Part shown: piece after piece, positions 38,424 through 49,480 of the stretch | Layout: each line of letters opens with the position of its first letter | Numbering within the stretch: position 1 is the first letter of the stretch | Assembly: GCF_902148845.1 (NCBI RefSeq) | Contig: NC_043757.1 | Span: 2,675,730-2,739,729, forward strand | DNA: 64,000 nt | DNA from: Salarias fasciatus | Lineage: Eukaryota > Chordata > Actinopteri > Blenniiformes > Blenniidae | Direction of reading: 5' to 3' | Made by a program: the position numbers and the translations under genes | The notes under the pieces: model-generated | The model's input: only the letters and a program-made list of their open reading frames with translations | Database searches by the model: none | Told to the model about the DNA's origin: nothing

Positions 38424-38505
38424 CGACGAGGATGGGATTCGAACCCATGCGTGCAGAGCACAACGGATTAGCAATCCATCACCTTAACCGCTCGGTCACC
38501 TCGTC
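38424..38505 (-). tRNA. tRNA-Ser(GCU), intact with anticodon-arm variants
   Basis: The acceptor, D and T arms are intact and the D arm has GAGCGG. Two changes lie in the anticodon arm: loop base 32 is T, and a stem G replaces A to give a G-U pair. The anticodon GCU is kept, so it is probably functional. Confidence 0.9.
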
Positions 38506-38810
38506 TGTTATGATGATCAACCAGTGTGGTGGACTGACAGTCTGTCCTGGAGACCAGAGGACGGTCAGATGAACTTCAATCCCCAACATCTCTAACAGTG
38601 TGAGACAGAAACAGGAGGTCAGGACTCAGAGTCGGCCTTCTCCATGAGGCTATCAGTCCCAGAAGGTGGACAGACGTTCTCCACAGGACTGGTTCTGCAT
38701 CCTGCTCCTGCTGAACATCCATCAGTGTGGAGCGCTGAGCTTCACAGCCAGTCAGCCGAAACAGCTGAGGGCGAAAAGAGAGGAGACCTGATCCATGACC
38801 CAGAGGCCAG

Positions 38811-39410
38811 AATCCAGCATCCACCATCCTGAATCCAGGATCCTGCACCCAGCATTCAGCATCCTGCATCCTGAATCCAGGATCCAGCATCCAGCATCCT
38901 GCACCCTGCACCCTGCACCCTGCATCCAGCATCCAGTATCCTGCATCCAGTCTCAGCATCCAGCATTCTGCGTCCTGCATCCAGCACCCTGCATCCAGCA
39001 TTCAGTCTCGGCATCCTGCATCCAGCATCCTGCATCCAGCATCATGCATCCAGCATCATGCATCATGCATCCAGCATCCAGCATCCAGCATCCAGCATCC
39101 AGCATCCAGCATCCAGCATCCTTCATAAAGCATCCAGCATCCTGCATCCTGCATCCAGCATCCAGCATTCAGTCTCAGAATCCAGCATCCTGCATCCAGT
39201 ATCCTGCATCCAGCACCCTGCACTCAGCATCCTGCATCTACCATCCAGTCTCAGCATCCAGTCTGGGCATCCAGCATCCAGCATCCAGCATCCTGCATCC
39301 AGCATCCTTCACAAAGCATCCAGCATCCTGCATCCTGCATCCAGCATCCTGCATCCAGCATCCAGTCTCAGAATCCAGCATCCTGTATCCAGCATCCTGC
39401 ATCCACCATC
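38811..39410. repeat. 7-bp minisatellite (CATCCAG/CATCCTG)
   Basis: About 600 bp of 7-bp units (GCATCCA, GCATCCT) with larger duplicated blocks, including two copies of a CTTCAYAAAGCATCC-containing block. It lies in the spacer between the tRNA genes at 38424 and 39919, lengthening it to about 1.4 kb. Seven is not a multiple of three, yet the array stays open in long frames; these are artefacts. Confidence 0.95.
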
Positions 39411-39918
39411 TGTCTCTCTCTCAATCACTCAATCACACACGCACACACACGTGCACACCAACCTGTATACAGTGACCAGGATCTGTGTTTAGTTTGCTTC
39501 ATCATGTGAAAAATATAGTTTTTGGAATTACCGGTGTCATTAATGTTAACAATTATGAAAGAAATGTTGACTTCTGTTGTGTCAAGAACTCCAAAATCTT
39601 TCAGGCTTGACTATTAATTTTGGTAATCGTCATTTATTTAATTTTTAATCCAAATTCAAAACTAGTATCTTCGTGAATCTTATGATACTGAAATCAACGA
39701 TCATTTCCCGTTCAGCAGGCGGTGAAACTGATGATATCTGATGTACAAAAGATACCAATTCTTTTAATAATTAACAGCTTTCTTTGACCATAATTATTTG
39801 TTATTGATAGCCAATTTCACCATGAAGTTACAACAGCATCCATTGAGGTCAGGGCTCTGGTCCTCCAGGCTCCAGGACAGACTCTCAGTCCCTCATACTG
39901 ACAGACTACCAGACTGCA

Positions 39919-40000
39919 GACGAGGTGACCGAGAGGTTAAGGTGATGGACTGCTAATCCATTGTGCTCTGCACGCATGGGTTCGAATCCCATCCTCGTCG
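39919..40000 (+). tRNA. tRNA-Ser(GCU), intact
   Basis: Identical to the copy at 37359 over its whole length. It has the same trailer hairpin GCTCA-GTGAAAGCA-TGAGC. The 3' flank is colinear with that of 37359 until the hAT insertion at 40236. Confidence 0.96.
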
Positions 40001-40635
40001 TCTGTTATTGCTCAGTGAAAGCATGAGCTGAATTAGGTAACTGCAGATATCAACAGTACAGTAAATGCTTCCCGTGTCCGCAGACATTGCACGACCGACG
40101 CACACGAGATTTCCCTCATGCTACATTTTGGGCTCATGCGGTGCGTTCCAGGCATGCGTTCTGATCCACGCATCCTCGAGAAGCTTTTCCGTAGCTCCAG
40201 ACTGTCTATCTGCTCTTTTATTTTAGATTATTTATTAGGGGTGTCCTCAGATAGTCGACGATTCGATGATTCGTTCGAAGGGGCCTGATTCGACTGCCAA
40301 TCACGCAGTCGAAGCATCGAAAAAATGTGGTTATTAAACGAGGACCATTCCATTCCAGCTGTATGGGGGTGCTGAATGACTGCTTTTACATAGAATTGCT
40401 TGGGTTTTTTTTTTCCCAAATAAATAAACATGATATAAAGCCTATTTGATATACATGTTAGCCTATCAAATACACTGTTTAAAAATTTACTTAACTTGTA
40501 GTTTTATTCAATATTCTATCTATTTAGTGTTTGTGAATGAACCACCATGATGAGTGGCACAATCCGATTTTGCGCAGAGCTCCGTCACAGAGCAGCATCT
40601 CGGTGGTGATTTGGCTGAACTTTAAAAGGCTCAAA

Positions 40636-41783
40636 ATGTCGGAAAAAAAAAAAAAAAACAGAACTTCAGACCAAGGCTGTGTTCGAAACCGCATACTGTC
40701 TACTACATCCTTACATACTCATACTATCCATCCTGCATCCTGCTTACTCAGTCCATCAAACAGTATGCGAAGCGTTTACACTACAGCATACTACATAATA
40801 ACCCACAATGCATTGCACTTCTTCCATGAGCAGAAATCGATCTGCTAAAGCTGATTTCACTTTAGCTCTAAACTCGTCAAATGTATAACTTCATCGAGAT
40901 TTTTTTTTAAATTAGGCGACAAAGTGGTGGTTTAGAGCCCGAGTGTGTCGTTTATTTGTCCGAATACCAGCCGTTTAGGATTTTGTTCGGACGAATTCGG
41001 CGAAATTCAAGCCAGCCGCAGTGAGCAACGCACTTCTGGTTATTTTCACCAAAATAAACCACCCCTTTCCCTTTCTCATGCAAAACAACCTCAGTGATAA
41101 ATCTGTGCTTTTACTTTGAAAACAAGAAGGCAATCTTTCAGCAATATATCTCGCTTAACGTCGCCGTTTGGACCGGTGTCCCGTTAACGGACCACTTATT
41201 ATGCCAATTATGATGCTTTACCGACGGAGAGTTTTTTTGGCTCTTCAACAAAGATCGGCTCGCCGTCTTCGGTGCATCATGGTCGCTTTCAGCATGGACT
41301 AGTTCTCAGATGTAAGGGTTTTTTTTTTTGTGTTTTTGTTTTTACTATTTTTAATCATTGTCAATCCAATCAAAAATCTCGTAATATGACATACCTACGA
41401 GCACAAACAATGGAGGGAAGATTAAATCTAGAACCATACTCAGCTTGCTAAATGTACATCATGAAGAAACAGTCATTGTGAACTGAATAAAGTTTATTCA
41501 AATGTCCGTCGCGTTGCATCTTGGGCAATTTCAGTATGAGTAGTGAACACACGATGTATACTCAACATTTCTGGCGAATGCAGTATGCATCCGGGAACTT
41601 CTCGCATACTCAAAATCGCATACTGCCAGTGTAAACACACTGCATACTCAATAAGTTAGTATGAGTAGTACGTAAGTATGCGGTTTCGAACACAGCCCAA
41701 GTCAAAGATGATCCAAAAAAAGTCAAATGCAAATTGTGTCCTTTCATATCATTTCACAACAACATGGCTTTCCATCTTAAACG
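40636..41783 (+). pseudogene. hAT transposase first exon (BED finger), split by another transposon
   Basis: The ATG at 40636 opens MSEKKKK...TSDQ, which stops at the Harbinger-like insertion at 40675. After that insertion the peptide VKDDPKKVKCKLCPFISFHN runs to HLKR and a GTAAGT donor at 41784. The pattern C-x2-C, then H-x-x-x-x-x-x-H near the end, is a BED zinc finger, the N-terminal DNA-binding domain of hAT transposases. The insertion and the missing catalytic domain make it non-functional. Confidence 0.75.
40672..41700. mobile_element. PIF/Harbinger-like non-autonomous element, 1023 bp
   Basis: Termini GGCTGTGTTCGAAACCGCAT (40675) and its exact inverse (ending 41697) are flanked by the 3-bp duplication CAA (40672-40674 and 41698-41700). 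Three-base duplications fit PIF/Harbinger, although TWA is more usual than CAA. The subterminal regions repeat GCATACT words. It encodes no recognisable protein and sits inside the hAT transposase exon. Confidence 0.8.
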
Positions 41784-42952
41784 GTAAGTAGCCAGATAAT
41801 TGGGCTAATAAAAGACGGTTCTGTTACTCAATTCTCATTTTTAATGCTGACTTTTATTTAGTTTAATTGTAATATTTTAGGTTATTATTATATTATTTTT
41901 ATTTATCTAAAAGGCTAATTCTATTTAATTTAGTGTTTGTTGCCCCCCCCCGGCTCTCACTGCTGTGTGCGTGTCCACTCTCCCGGTATTTTATATATTT
42001 GCTCTTGCTCCGCGAATCGAAGTACAAGCGCTCTTCATATTATCGGATGAAACGCGTCTCCAACCCCACCCCGGCCCTGGTTATGGTCATTTGAACTACT
42101 TCATTTGTTTGACGTTTAGAGTCACCGACACTTTGTTCCAGTCTGTATTTCAGTGTGTAGGAAAAAAAAAAAGTGTTGTTTTACCTGCCTGCGCTGTTTT
42201 TTTTTTTCATTTGTTTGTTTGTGTGTTTGTTTTTTATTTTTTATTATTATTAGTGCAATCAGGGCCGGCTGTAGGCTTAGGGGCCCCGACGCTCTGTGTG
42301 CCTTGTGAGCACCGCTCTGCACTGTGCTGCGCTGCTCCGACGGCCCGTGTAGGCATGCTCCACAGCGCCCCGAGCCCCCCCCCCCACCACCACCACCACC
42401 AGACAAGATGATAGATTCTATTGGCAGGATCGGACAAATCAGATTCGACTACGGAAATTCTTAGTCGGGGACACCTCTATTACACCTCTATTATTTATAG
42501 AAAATGAGGTACATCCACTGTCAGTCTATTGTCATTTAGTATCAGATTTTATTTAGCTGTTTTTTCTGTTTCTGAATTGCGGGTGAGGCGCCTGAACAAT
42601 TAGATACTTTCATTTCTCTCGGCAGGCCTTCCCATCCCTCCACTCCACTCTGATGGAGGTGGTATTTAAAATGAAACTGGTCTCCCTCACAGGAATCAGA
42701 GCCAGAAGATTCTGAGGCGCCTGCTTCCTTTGACCTGGTAGAGGTGACCAAGGTAGTTAAAGAGCTGGTTGGTGGATGAGATACACTCAGAAATGGAGAG
42801 GGCCCTGAAGATTGAAGAGCTGTAATGGTCGACGACCGTCTGCAGCTCCTGTGGACTGATGGAGGGTCGGCAGAGTTACAGGATGAGTAAGACTGAGTGG
42901 AGGTCAGAGTTCATACAGCTCCGGGTCTTATTTTTCTATCAAGTAACAAACT

Positions 42953-43034
42953 CGACGAGGATGGGATTCGAACCCATGCGTGCAGAGCACAATGGATTAG
43001 CAGTCCATCACCTTAACCGCTCGGTCACCTCGTC
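42953..43034 (-). tRNA. tRNA-Ser(GCU), intact
   Basis: All stems are complete and the D arm has GAGCGG. It diverges from 43272 across a 237-bp spacer. Confidence 0.95.
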
Positions 43035-43271
43035 TGCTATGGTGACCAACCAGTGTGGTGGACTCACAGTCTGTCCTGGAGACCAGAGGACAGTCAGAGG
43101 AACGTCAAGAATCTTCTGGAAACATGTGATTCCTCCAATCTCCAACGTCTCTAACAGTGTGAGACAGAAACAGGCAGTCAGGACTCAGAGTTGTCCTCAC
43201 AGCATCCGCTGAGGTTAGGGCTCTGGTCCTCTGGTCTTCAGGACAGACTCTCAGTTCCTCACTGGACAGCA

Positions 43272-43353
43272 GACGAGGTGACCGAGCGGTTAAGGTGATG
43301 GACTGCTAATCCATTGTGCTCTGCACACATGGGTTCAAATCCCATCCTCGTCG
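43272..43353 (+). tRNA. tRNA-Ser(GCU), intact with T-loop variant
   Basis: The acceptor and anticodon arms are intact. The T loop reads TTCAAAT in place of TTCGAAT, and the variable arm ends CACACA. The B box GGTTCAAATCC still fits the consensus. Confidence 0.9.
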
Positions 43354-43359
43354 ACTTTA

Positions 43360-45095
43360 TTACACAGGGAAACAATAAGAAGTGCAGGGAAGTCAGATTA
43401 ATAAACCCTGGATTTCTCTGCCTCCTCTGTAATTTCATCAACGTCACCAAGTGGACTTTGCTTCTGCTTCGTTCTTCCCTGTCGGATGGAAGTGGAGCAC
43501 AACTGCTCCACACAGTCTGTGAGCCCAGAACTACTAACAGCTAATAAAGGGAAGGCCTCAGGTCCAGGTCCTGACCAGACTGCAGGGGCAGCACCCAGCA
43601 CCTGGCCTCATTATCAGGAAGGAACAGGCCCTGTTTTCCCTCAGACTCAAATCAGAGAAGCCACAACTCTCCCATTTGCTCTTCTTCCCACAGGCAGAAA
43701 CACAATGAAGACTTCCTGGATCACAATCAAGCCAAGCTTCACCAAAGAGCCAGCAGCCTACTTCTGACTCTGTACAGGCCGCACTGACCGGCGTCCTCCA
43801 ACCGAGAAAAGTGAGAGCGGCAGACATATACACCGGCAACGTCTTGGACAAGTTTGGATGAGTGTACTTGAAAAGCAGGCATACAGCTTATCTTCTCTCC
43901 TGTTCATGTCTGACCAACCACGAGTCCAGATCACACTTGTCTGATCAATCATTTTGTTGTAGTCTCTTGGTTGTCGGCCATTATTGGATTTGCAGTGCAC
44001 CTGTCTCATTACTCTCTGTAAGGCGATGGACTGCTAATCCATTGTCCTCTGCTTCTGCGGGCTCAAATCTCATCCTTGTCAAGCTCATTATACAGTGAAA
44101 GAGTAATACTGGTACCTGTAGGAAACTCTGACCTCCACCTGGTCAAACACATCTCGATCTCTTCCCGCTATCGCCCACCAATCCACAGGAATTTCAGCCA
44201 AGTGCAGGGTTGTTAAGCATGTATTTAAATCTGATATATTTGAGAAGACATGACTTTATATTAATATTCAATCCAAACTTCTAGAAAAAGAGGGGAAAAA
44301 ATGTATGCGTTAGAAACAAATATGTATTTACAAATCCAATTTTAGCTTGGTGTGGTTTAAAAATGCCGTTATATAATTCATCGTCTGACCTTCACAGTGT
44401 GGAGCGAGTAGTTTGCACTCTTGATCATTAAATACTGTAAAGAAATATAAAGCAGATATATTTCATAATCTCAACCAACATGGATTTATTTCTTTTCGAT
44501 ATATGATATTTGAATTGACGGACGCAACAACCAGCATATTTTTTTATCACCTTAATAATAGATTATAATTCTTTTAGTCAAACTGCTCATTACATTTTAA
44601 ACAGTAAAACAACATATTGTTGACACTATAACCCCATAAAAAAGAAACAGTAATAGGTTGTTGCTGCACATACACACAGAGTGAACACTGAAACTAAGAC
44701 GGCGGTAATGAGGCAAACACCATTTAGCTAGCCAGTTAGCTATCAGGGGAGCACCTACGTCTGTTCAGACGTGATGGAAGAAAATCCAGGTATTTTAAAG
44801 CCGACGGTGAACCGTTCTGCTCCATGTCAAACAATGTTTTTCTCACCTTCACCTTGAGCTCGTTTCTTTGTACCTTCAAATTTCCTTTTTGCCAACAGAA
44901 GGTGCACATATGCCAAAAAAAGCTTGACATCAGGAGCAGCAGGTGATACATTTCGAAGGTGGGCTGTTCGACAACTCAGTTTCAGGTCGTTTATAAACCA
45001 GATCCTGATGGGCGACCTTAAGTTCACCCAAAGCCGCACTCATCAAACGGAGCTGGTTGGTTAAAATTCATATCTTTCGTTATTACTGTAAATAA
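43360..45095. other. Diverged flank of tRNA units and unassigned DNA
   Basis: Parts resemble the flanks of other tRNA units, such as the CTCTGACCTCCACCTGGTC word near 44130. The rest, including 44740-45060, is complex but unrecognised. A frame near 43480-43620 with KASGPGPDQ hints at a decayed LINE, too weak to call. Confidence 0.4.
44018..44080 (+). pseudogene. tRNA-Ser(GCU) relic, 5' truncated
   Basis: Starts within the D arm (TAAGGCGATGG). It keeps the GCU anticodon arm but has a damaged variable arm and acceptor 3' strand (CCTTGTCA). The acceptor stem cannot form. Confidence 0.85.
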
Positions 45096-45174
45096 GCGAT
45101 TGGGGTTTGCAACCCACCTGTGCAGAGCACAATGGATTTGAAGCCTATCAACTTCACCTCTCAGGCCCTTTATC
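45096..45174 (-). pseudogene. tRNA-Ser relic, heavily diverged
   Basis: Recognisable only by GTGCAGAGCACAATGGAT and the surrounding order of arms. Anticodon, acceptor and T arm are all altered. Confidence 0.7.
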
Positions 45175-45659
45175 TGATGTCCAAGAGAAGTGATCAATCA
45201 GTGTGACTGACTCAGAGGCTTAACCCTAACCCTAATCCTAACTCTACACATGTATGTATACTGGATTCAATTCAGGGCATCTGGACTAGAGAATAGTCGA
45301 GGCTCGAGAGAGGAGATAAAGAAGCATACACCTCAAACTGGAACCATCATCTCTGAACAGAGGAGGGCTCCTGAGACCCTGCCAGTGACTCTAAAAATGC
45401 AGAAGAAAGCCAACACACAAAAACAGACACCAGGTGATCTGTGTGAGTTACACACCTCTGTGGTCCTGTCATGATCTGCACACCAGCCAGGATTTTCTTA
45501 GAATGAGGAGGTCACTTTCCAAAGATCTGCTCGATCAGGAGGTGGAGCTTTTATACTCGCTGGTCTTTCATCTGGATCATAGTTTGCTCTGGATCAGGTG
45601 AGGCACTCAGGACTTATAGCTACCTCATTCAGCTCATGTTTTCACTGAGCAATAACAAA

Positions 45660-45741
45660 CGACAAGGATGTGATTCAAACCCATGCGTGCAGAGCACAAT
45701 GGATTAGCAGTCCATCACCTTAACCTCTCGGTCACCTCATC
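45660..45741 (-). pseudogene. tRNA-Ser(GCU), full length but probably dead
   Basis: The GCU anticodon arm is intact. The acceptor stem contains wobble pairs (GATGAGG/CCTTGTC), and the T stem has a mismatch (TGGG against CACA) that also breaks the B box. I call it a pseudogene. The LINE fragment lies immediately to its right. Confidence 0.75.
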
Positions 45742-45771
45742 ACTTCTCTCTTGTCCTGGATTCAGTCGATG

Positions 45772-46565
45772 ACGTCTGTACAGATGCCCAACCAGTCCAC
45801 ATGTGTTTTGTGGACTTGGAGAAGGCATTCGACCGTGTCCCTCATGGTGTCTTGTGGGGGGTGCTCTGGGAATACTGAGTCCGGGGCCCCTTGTTAAGGG
45901 CCGTCTGGTCTCTGTATGACCGGAGTAGGAGTCTGGTCCGCATTGCCGGCAGTAGGTCGGACCTGTTCCCGGTGCATGTTTGACTCCGGCAGGGCTGGCC
46001 TTTGTCACCGGTTCTGTTTATAATCTTTATGGACAGAATTTATAGGTGCAGCCAGGAGCCAGAGGGGGTCCGGTTCGGGAACCACAGGATCTCATCTCTG
46101 CTTTTTGCAGATGATGTTGTCCTGTTGGCTTCATCGAACCTGGACCTACAGCATGCACTGGGGCGGTTCGCAGCTGAGTGGGAAGTGACGGGGATGAGGA
46201 TCAGCACCTCCAAATCCGAGGCCATGGTCCTCGACCAGAGGAAGGTGGCTTGCCCTCTCCAGGTCGGCGGAGAGACTCTGGCCCAAGTGGAGGAGTCTAA
46301 GTATCTTGGAGTCTTGTTCACAGTGGGGGGCGGATGGAGCGTGAGATTGACAGGCGGATCGGTGCAGCGGCTGCAGTGATGCAGTCGTTCTATCGGTCTG
46401 TTGTGGTGAAGAAGGAGCTGAGCCGAAAGGCGAAGCTCTCGGTTTACCGGTCCATCTACGTTCCCACCCTCACCTATGGTCATGAGCTCTGGGTCATGAC
46501 CGAAAGGACAAGATCCCAGATACAAGCGGCTGAAATGAGTTTCCTCATTTGCTGTCATGTAACAC
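45772..46565 (+). mobile_element. LINE reverse-transcriptase fragment with FADD motif
   Basis: Conserved RT blocks in order are VDLEKAFDRVPHGVLWG (domain A, 45808 on), LRQG-PLSPVLFIIFMDRI (domain B, about 45980), LLFADDVVLLAS with catalytic FADD (about 46100-46135), KYLGVLFT and, after a frame change near 46330, REIDRRIGAAAAVMQSF then PTLTYGHELWVM. At least one stop and two frame changes interrupt it. Both ends are truncated within a tRNA spacer. Homologous spacer sequence resumes at about 46572. The clade is not assigned. Confidence 0.88.
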
Positions 46566-46702
46566 AATTGTGAAAGTCAACAACTACTGATAGAAACAAG
46601 GTCAGTTCAATGATGTTACACACCTGTCAAATATGAATAATCAGTGTTACTGGAGTCCATCAGCAAACATTCAATCTCCATCACTTCAGGCACTAGGTAA
46701 CA

Positions 46703-46784
46703 GACAAGGTGACTGAGAGGTTAAGGTGGTGGACTGCTAATCCATTGTGCTCTGCACGCATGGGTTCAAATCCCTTTATCGTCG
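46703..46784 (+). pseudogene. tRNA-Ser(GCU), full length, damaged acceptor
   Basis: It reads GACAAGG at the 5' end but CTTTATCGTCG at the 3' end, leaving mismatches in the acceptor stem. The T stem is also altered. Only the anticodon arm is well kept. Confidence 0.8.
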
Positions 46785-46866
46785 TGTACATTATAGGAAG
46801 TGGAGAGACACCTGACTGGGGCCTGTATGATAAAATAGCATCTAGGAAAACACCAGTTTTTGCTCT

Positions 46867-47328
46867 TTAAAGCGACACTAAGGAACTTTTCAACCTTATT
46901 AAAACATTTAAATATCTTTTGTGATGATACTTCGACTTACAACTAGTTGAATGACCCTCTGTCACGGGCTGAAGGCGTCAGTATTGCTTTCACTTGGACT
47001 AAGCAGCTGTGAGGAGGGTGGTAGGAACCCTGCACACTGAAAAACTCCAAATGTGCGGACTGCTTTACGGCATTCGTCACATCATGATATAACATTGTTT
47101 ATCCACCATTAGATTCATTACCTCGTCGCTATCCATCCCTCACACAGCCACTGAAAACAAATGAAGGTGAGTTCAGTCCGACAGCATGCCACCGAGAGCA
47201 GCAATTTACGACGCCACGCGCTAGTCCTCATGGGAACTGTAGTATTCCTTCAGGCAAAACACTACCGCTTTTGTCCACTGGCGCCGCCAAAATCAACCAA
47301 AACTGAAAGTTCCTTAGTGTCGCTTTAA
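46867..47328. mobile_element. TTAA-flanked non-autonomous DNA transposon, 454 bp
   Basis: The ends AGCGACACTAAGGAACTTT and the inverse AAAGTTCCTTAGTGTCGCT at 46871-47324 have TTAA on both sides (46867-46870 and 47325-47328). The paralogous flanks at 51982-51985 and 55045-55048 carry a single TTAA in the same context (GCTCTTTAAGCTAA, read on the opposite strand), so the unoccupied site is visible. Confidence 0.9.
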
Positions 47329-47468
47329 GCTAAACCTAGATTTTCTCATTTTCCATAGTATTTCTTGTAGAATAGAAAATCCAACTCTCGACTGCTTCAG
47401 CAAAGCTCCGGTTCAAACATTAACTGGTACATCTCTATATTTTTGGTAATACCTCATGATATTGTGAG

Positions 47469-48015
47469 TTAAAGCTAGGGTTGGCGATTTGAATGAGATA
47501 CATTTTTTTAAATACTGGTTAAAATGATCTTTATGATCCGATAGGAAGCAATTCATGGCGTGTTCTTAAAGTAGTTTGGAAAATATCCGCTATCTACAGC
47601 AGGAGTAAAACGGGAAAAACAGCAACCAATCGTCTTGAGGGGACACCTTTTTTTAAACCAATCAAATCCCTTCGCCGTTCGACCTGCCCCCTGCGCGTAC
47701 ATGTCAATGGCGTGAACTGACTCTGGTTCAGTGCACGCGTAGAAGGACGGAGCGTCGTTGCAGAACGGCGGAGAAGAATGTTTGGGGGTTTACTTACCGG
47801 TGAGTGCGCCATAACTTGGAGTAGTGCAAATAAAGAAAAACGAAGACACGAAGCGCTGAGGACAGGTTACGCCAGGAACGCACTGGACGCGGAACGTCTC
47901 CGCGTCTCCGCTCCCAACGGAGCTCCTCCAATGGGTGGGAGCTGGGCGGAGCCTTGGGGAGATGCTACATTCGTGCTACATGCTAGTTTTCCAAGATCGC
48001 CAACCCTAGCTTTAA
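47469..48015. mobile_element. TTAA-flanked non-autonomous DNA transposon, 539 bp
   Basis: The ends AGCTAGGGTTGGCGAT and the inverse ATCGCCAACCCTAGCT at 47473-48011 are flanked by TTAA. The insertion lies in the same kind of tRNA flank as the previous element. The homologous flank at about 51830-51850 continues without it. Confidence 0.87.
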
Positions 48016-48430
48016 GTGGTTAGGATTAGGGTTAACTCAAGTCTAAATATATACAGTATGTATGTTAAAATGCATCAATTTTTGTGAACAGTAGCTATAG
48101 ATATAAATGCAAATAAGTGTCATTCTGGCATGATTGTATTCATCTAAATAGTATACTCAAAGCTGTGAAAATGGCAATTTTTACCGAAAAGTCTGTGGTG
48201 GAGGTCATCTGGTTAGTCAAAAACCTGACTGGTGGATGAGATACACCCAGAAATGGAGATGTCCTGAATATTGAAGATCTATAATGGTGCAAAACCCTCT
48301 GCAGTTCGACACCAGACTGGGCTCCACTTCCTGTGATTGATTGGAGAGAGTAGGCGGAGCTACAAGACATGTCAGACCAGGTGGAGGTCAGAGTTCACAC
48401 AGGTTCTGCTCTTCTAACAAGTAACAAACT

Positions 48431-48496
48431 CGACGAGGATGGGATCCGAACCCATGCGTGCAGAGCACAATGAATTAGCAGTCCATCACCTTAACC
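48431..48496 (-). pseudogene. tRNA-Ser(GCU) relic, 5' end lost
   Basis: The 3' three quarters are kept, from the middle of the D arm on. The 5' acceptor strand is replaced by unrelated sequence starting GAGTACATTC. The anticodon stem is altered (TTCAT in place of TCCAT) and the T loop reads TTCGGAT. Confidence 0.85.
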
Positions 48497-49049
48497 GAGT
48501 ACATTCACCAAGAGACACAGTAGGTGGCGCTGTGCGCCTAAGTTTTTGGTCGCCACCCCCCAAAGAAGAAGAAGAAGATGTCTGCAGTTCAGAGCAATGA
48601 CGTATACAATACTAGACCGCTCACTGCCCCCTGAGAGACGGCAACTAGGAGCTGACTTCCGGTAGTGGCAAGAAGCGGATTCAGAGCGGGACGGCAGCAC
48701 GGTTTGTGACTGTGTGTTTGGTGATTTACCAAGGTACAGTAAACTTCTGTGTTGGAATCAAGTGACAATGCTTGAAATACGTTGAGAACAGCAGGCCAGG
48801 AGACCCTAGACCAGCACTGGCCGGGTTTTTCAGTGACTGCAGCTGAGCAGATTCTCCTCAGGAGAGCACCTGACCTGGTGACGGGCGACAAGGCTGTTTT
48901 TGTCATCAGAAAGTATGTGTAAATGAACTAGAAATCTGTTTGAGAAGGCGAACAGCACGGCATGATCATATCTGACACTGAAAAGTGCATACGTTACTGC
49001 GTAGCACTTACCATATCTGTTATCTTAGATCTGTTATTTATTTATTTAT

Positions 49050-49255
49050 TTACTTCACTCTGAAGAATCTGCCTGTGAGGTAGGACTTGAACCACAGCAG
49101 GACAGAACCTGAGATGCCGAGGTCAGAGAGTGTGGAGAGGAGGATTTGATGGTTCACAGAGTCAAAGGCAGCAGACAAGTCCAGCAGCAGTAGGACAGAG
49201 GACTGACCAGCAGAACTGGTCCTGAACCCAGAGGACACGTCTTCCTTGCAGAAGA
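49050..49255 (-). mobile_element. LINE reverse-transcriptase fragment (L2-like)
   Basis: The minus strand reads [20 protein letters not shown] then [19 protein letters not shown] and WFKSYLTGR, the RT domain A region of fish L2-type LINEs. It is short and truncated at both ends. Confidence 0.85.
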
Positions 49256-49480
49256 AAGCTAACACGCAATAACAGAAACCAGGTGAACTGTATGAGCTAC
49301 ACACCAACCAGGATCTTGTTAGAATGAGGAGGTCACTTTCCAAAGATCTGATCAATCAGGAGGTGGAGCTTTTATACTCGCTGGTCTCTCATCTGGAAAA
49401 TAGTTTACTCTGGATCAGGTTTGGCACTCAGGACTTATAGCTACCTTATTCAGCTCATGTTTTCACTGAGCAATAATGAA

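Larger units (their letters stand above)
40228..42498 (+). mobile_element. hAT DNA transposon, partial, with 8-bp target duplication
   Basis: The 2255-bp element at 40236-42490 is flanked by a perfect 8-bp duplication TTATTTAT (40228-40235 and 42491-42498). Its ends are TAGGGGTGTCC and, inverted, TAGAGGTGTAATAGAGGTGTCC. The 8-bp duplication and a BED-type zinc-finger exon assign it to hAT. The paralogous tRNA flank at 37672-37679 holds TTATTTAT once, without the element. Only the N-terminal transposase exon was found; the catalytic region is missing. A second transposon interrupts it at 40675-41697. Confidence 0.88.

Noticed and set aside
38576-39492. Frames of up to 226 codons on both strands with repeated HPASCIL-like peptides
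   Set aside because: They are translation of the 7-bp minisatellite.
43480-43770. Frame with KASGPGPDQ resembling a LINE RT motif
   Set aside because: The match is too short, and the neighbouring RT motifs are missing.
44740-45060. Minus-strand frames that look coding-like
   Set aside because: Frame breaks, and no recognised domain. Left as unassigned.
45221-45245. CCCTAA-like repeats (also near 57282, 48020 and 63440)
   Set aside because: Only two or three imperfect units each, so they do not support an interstitial telomere or fusion point.
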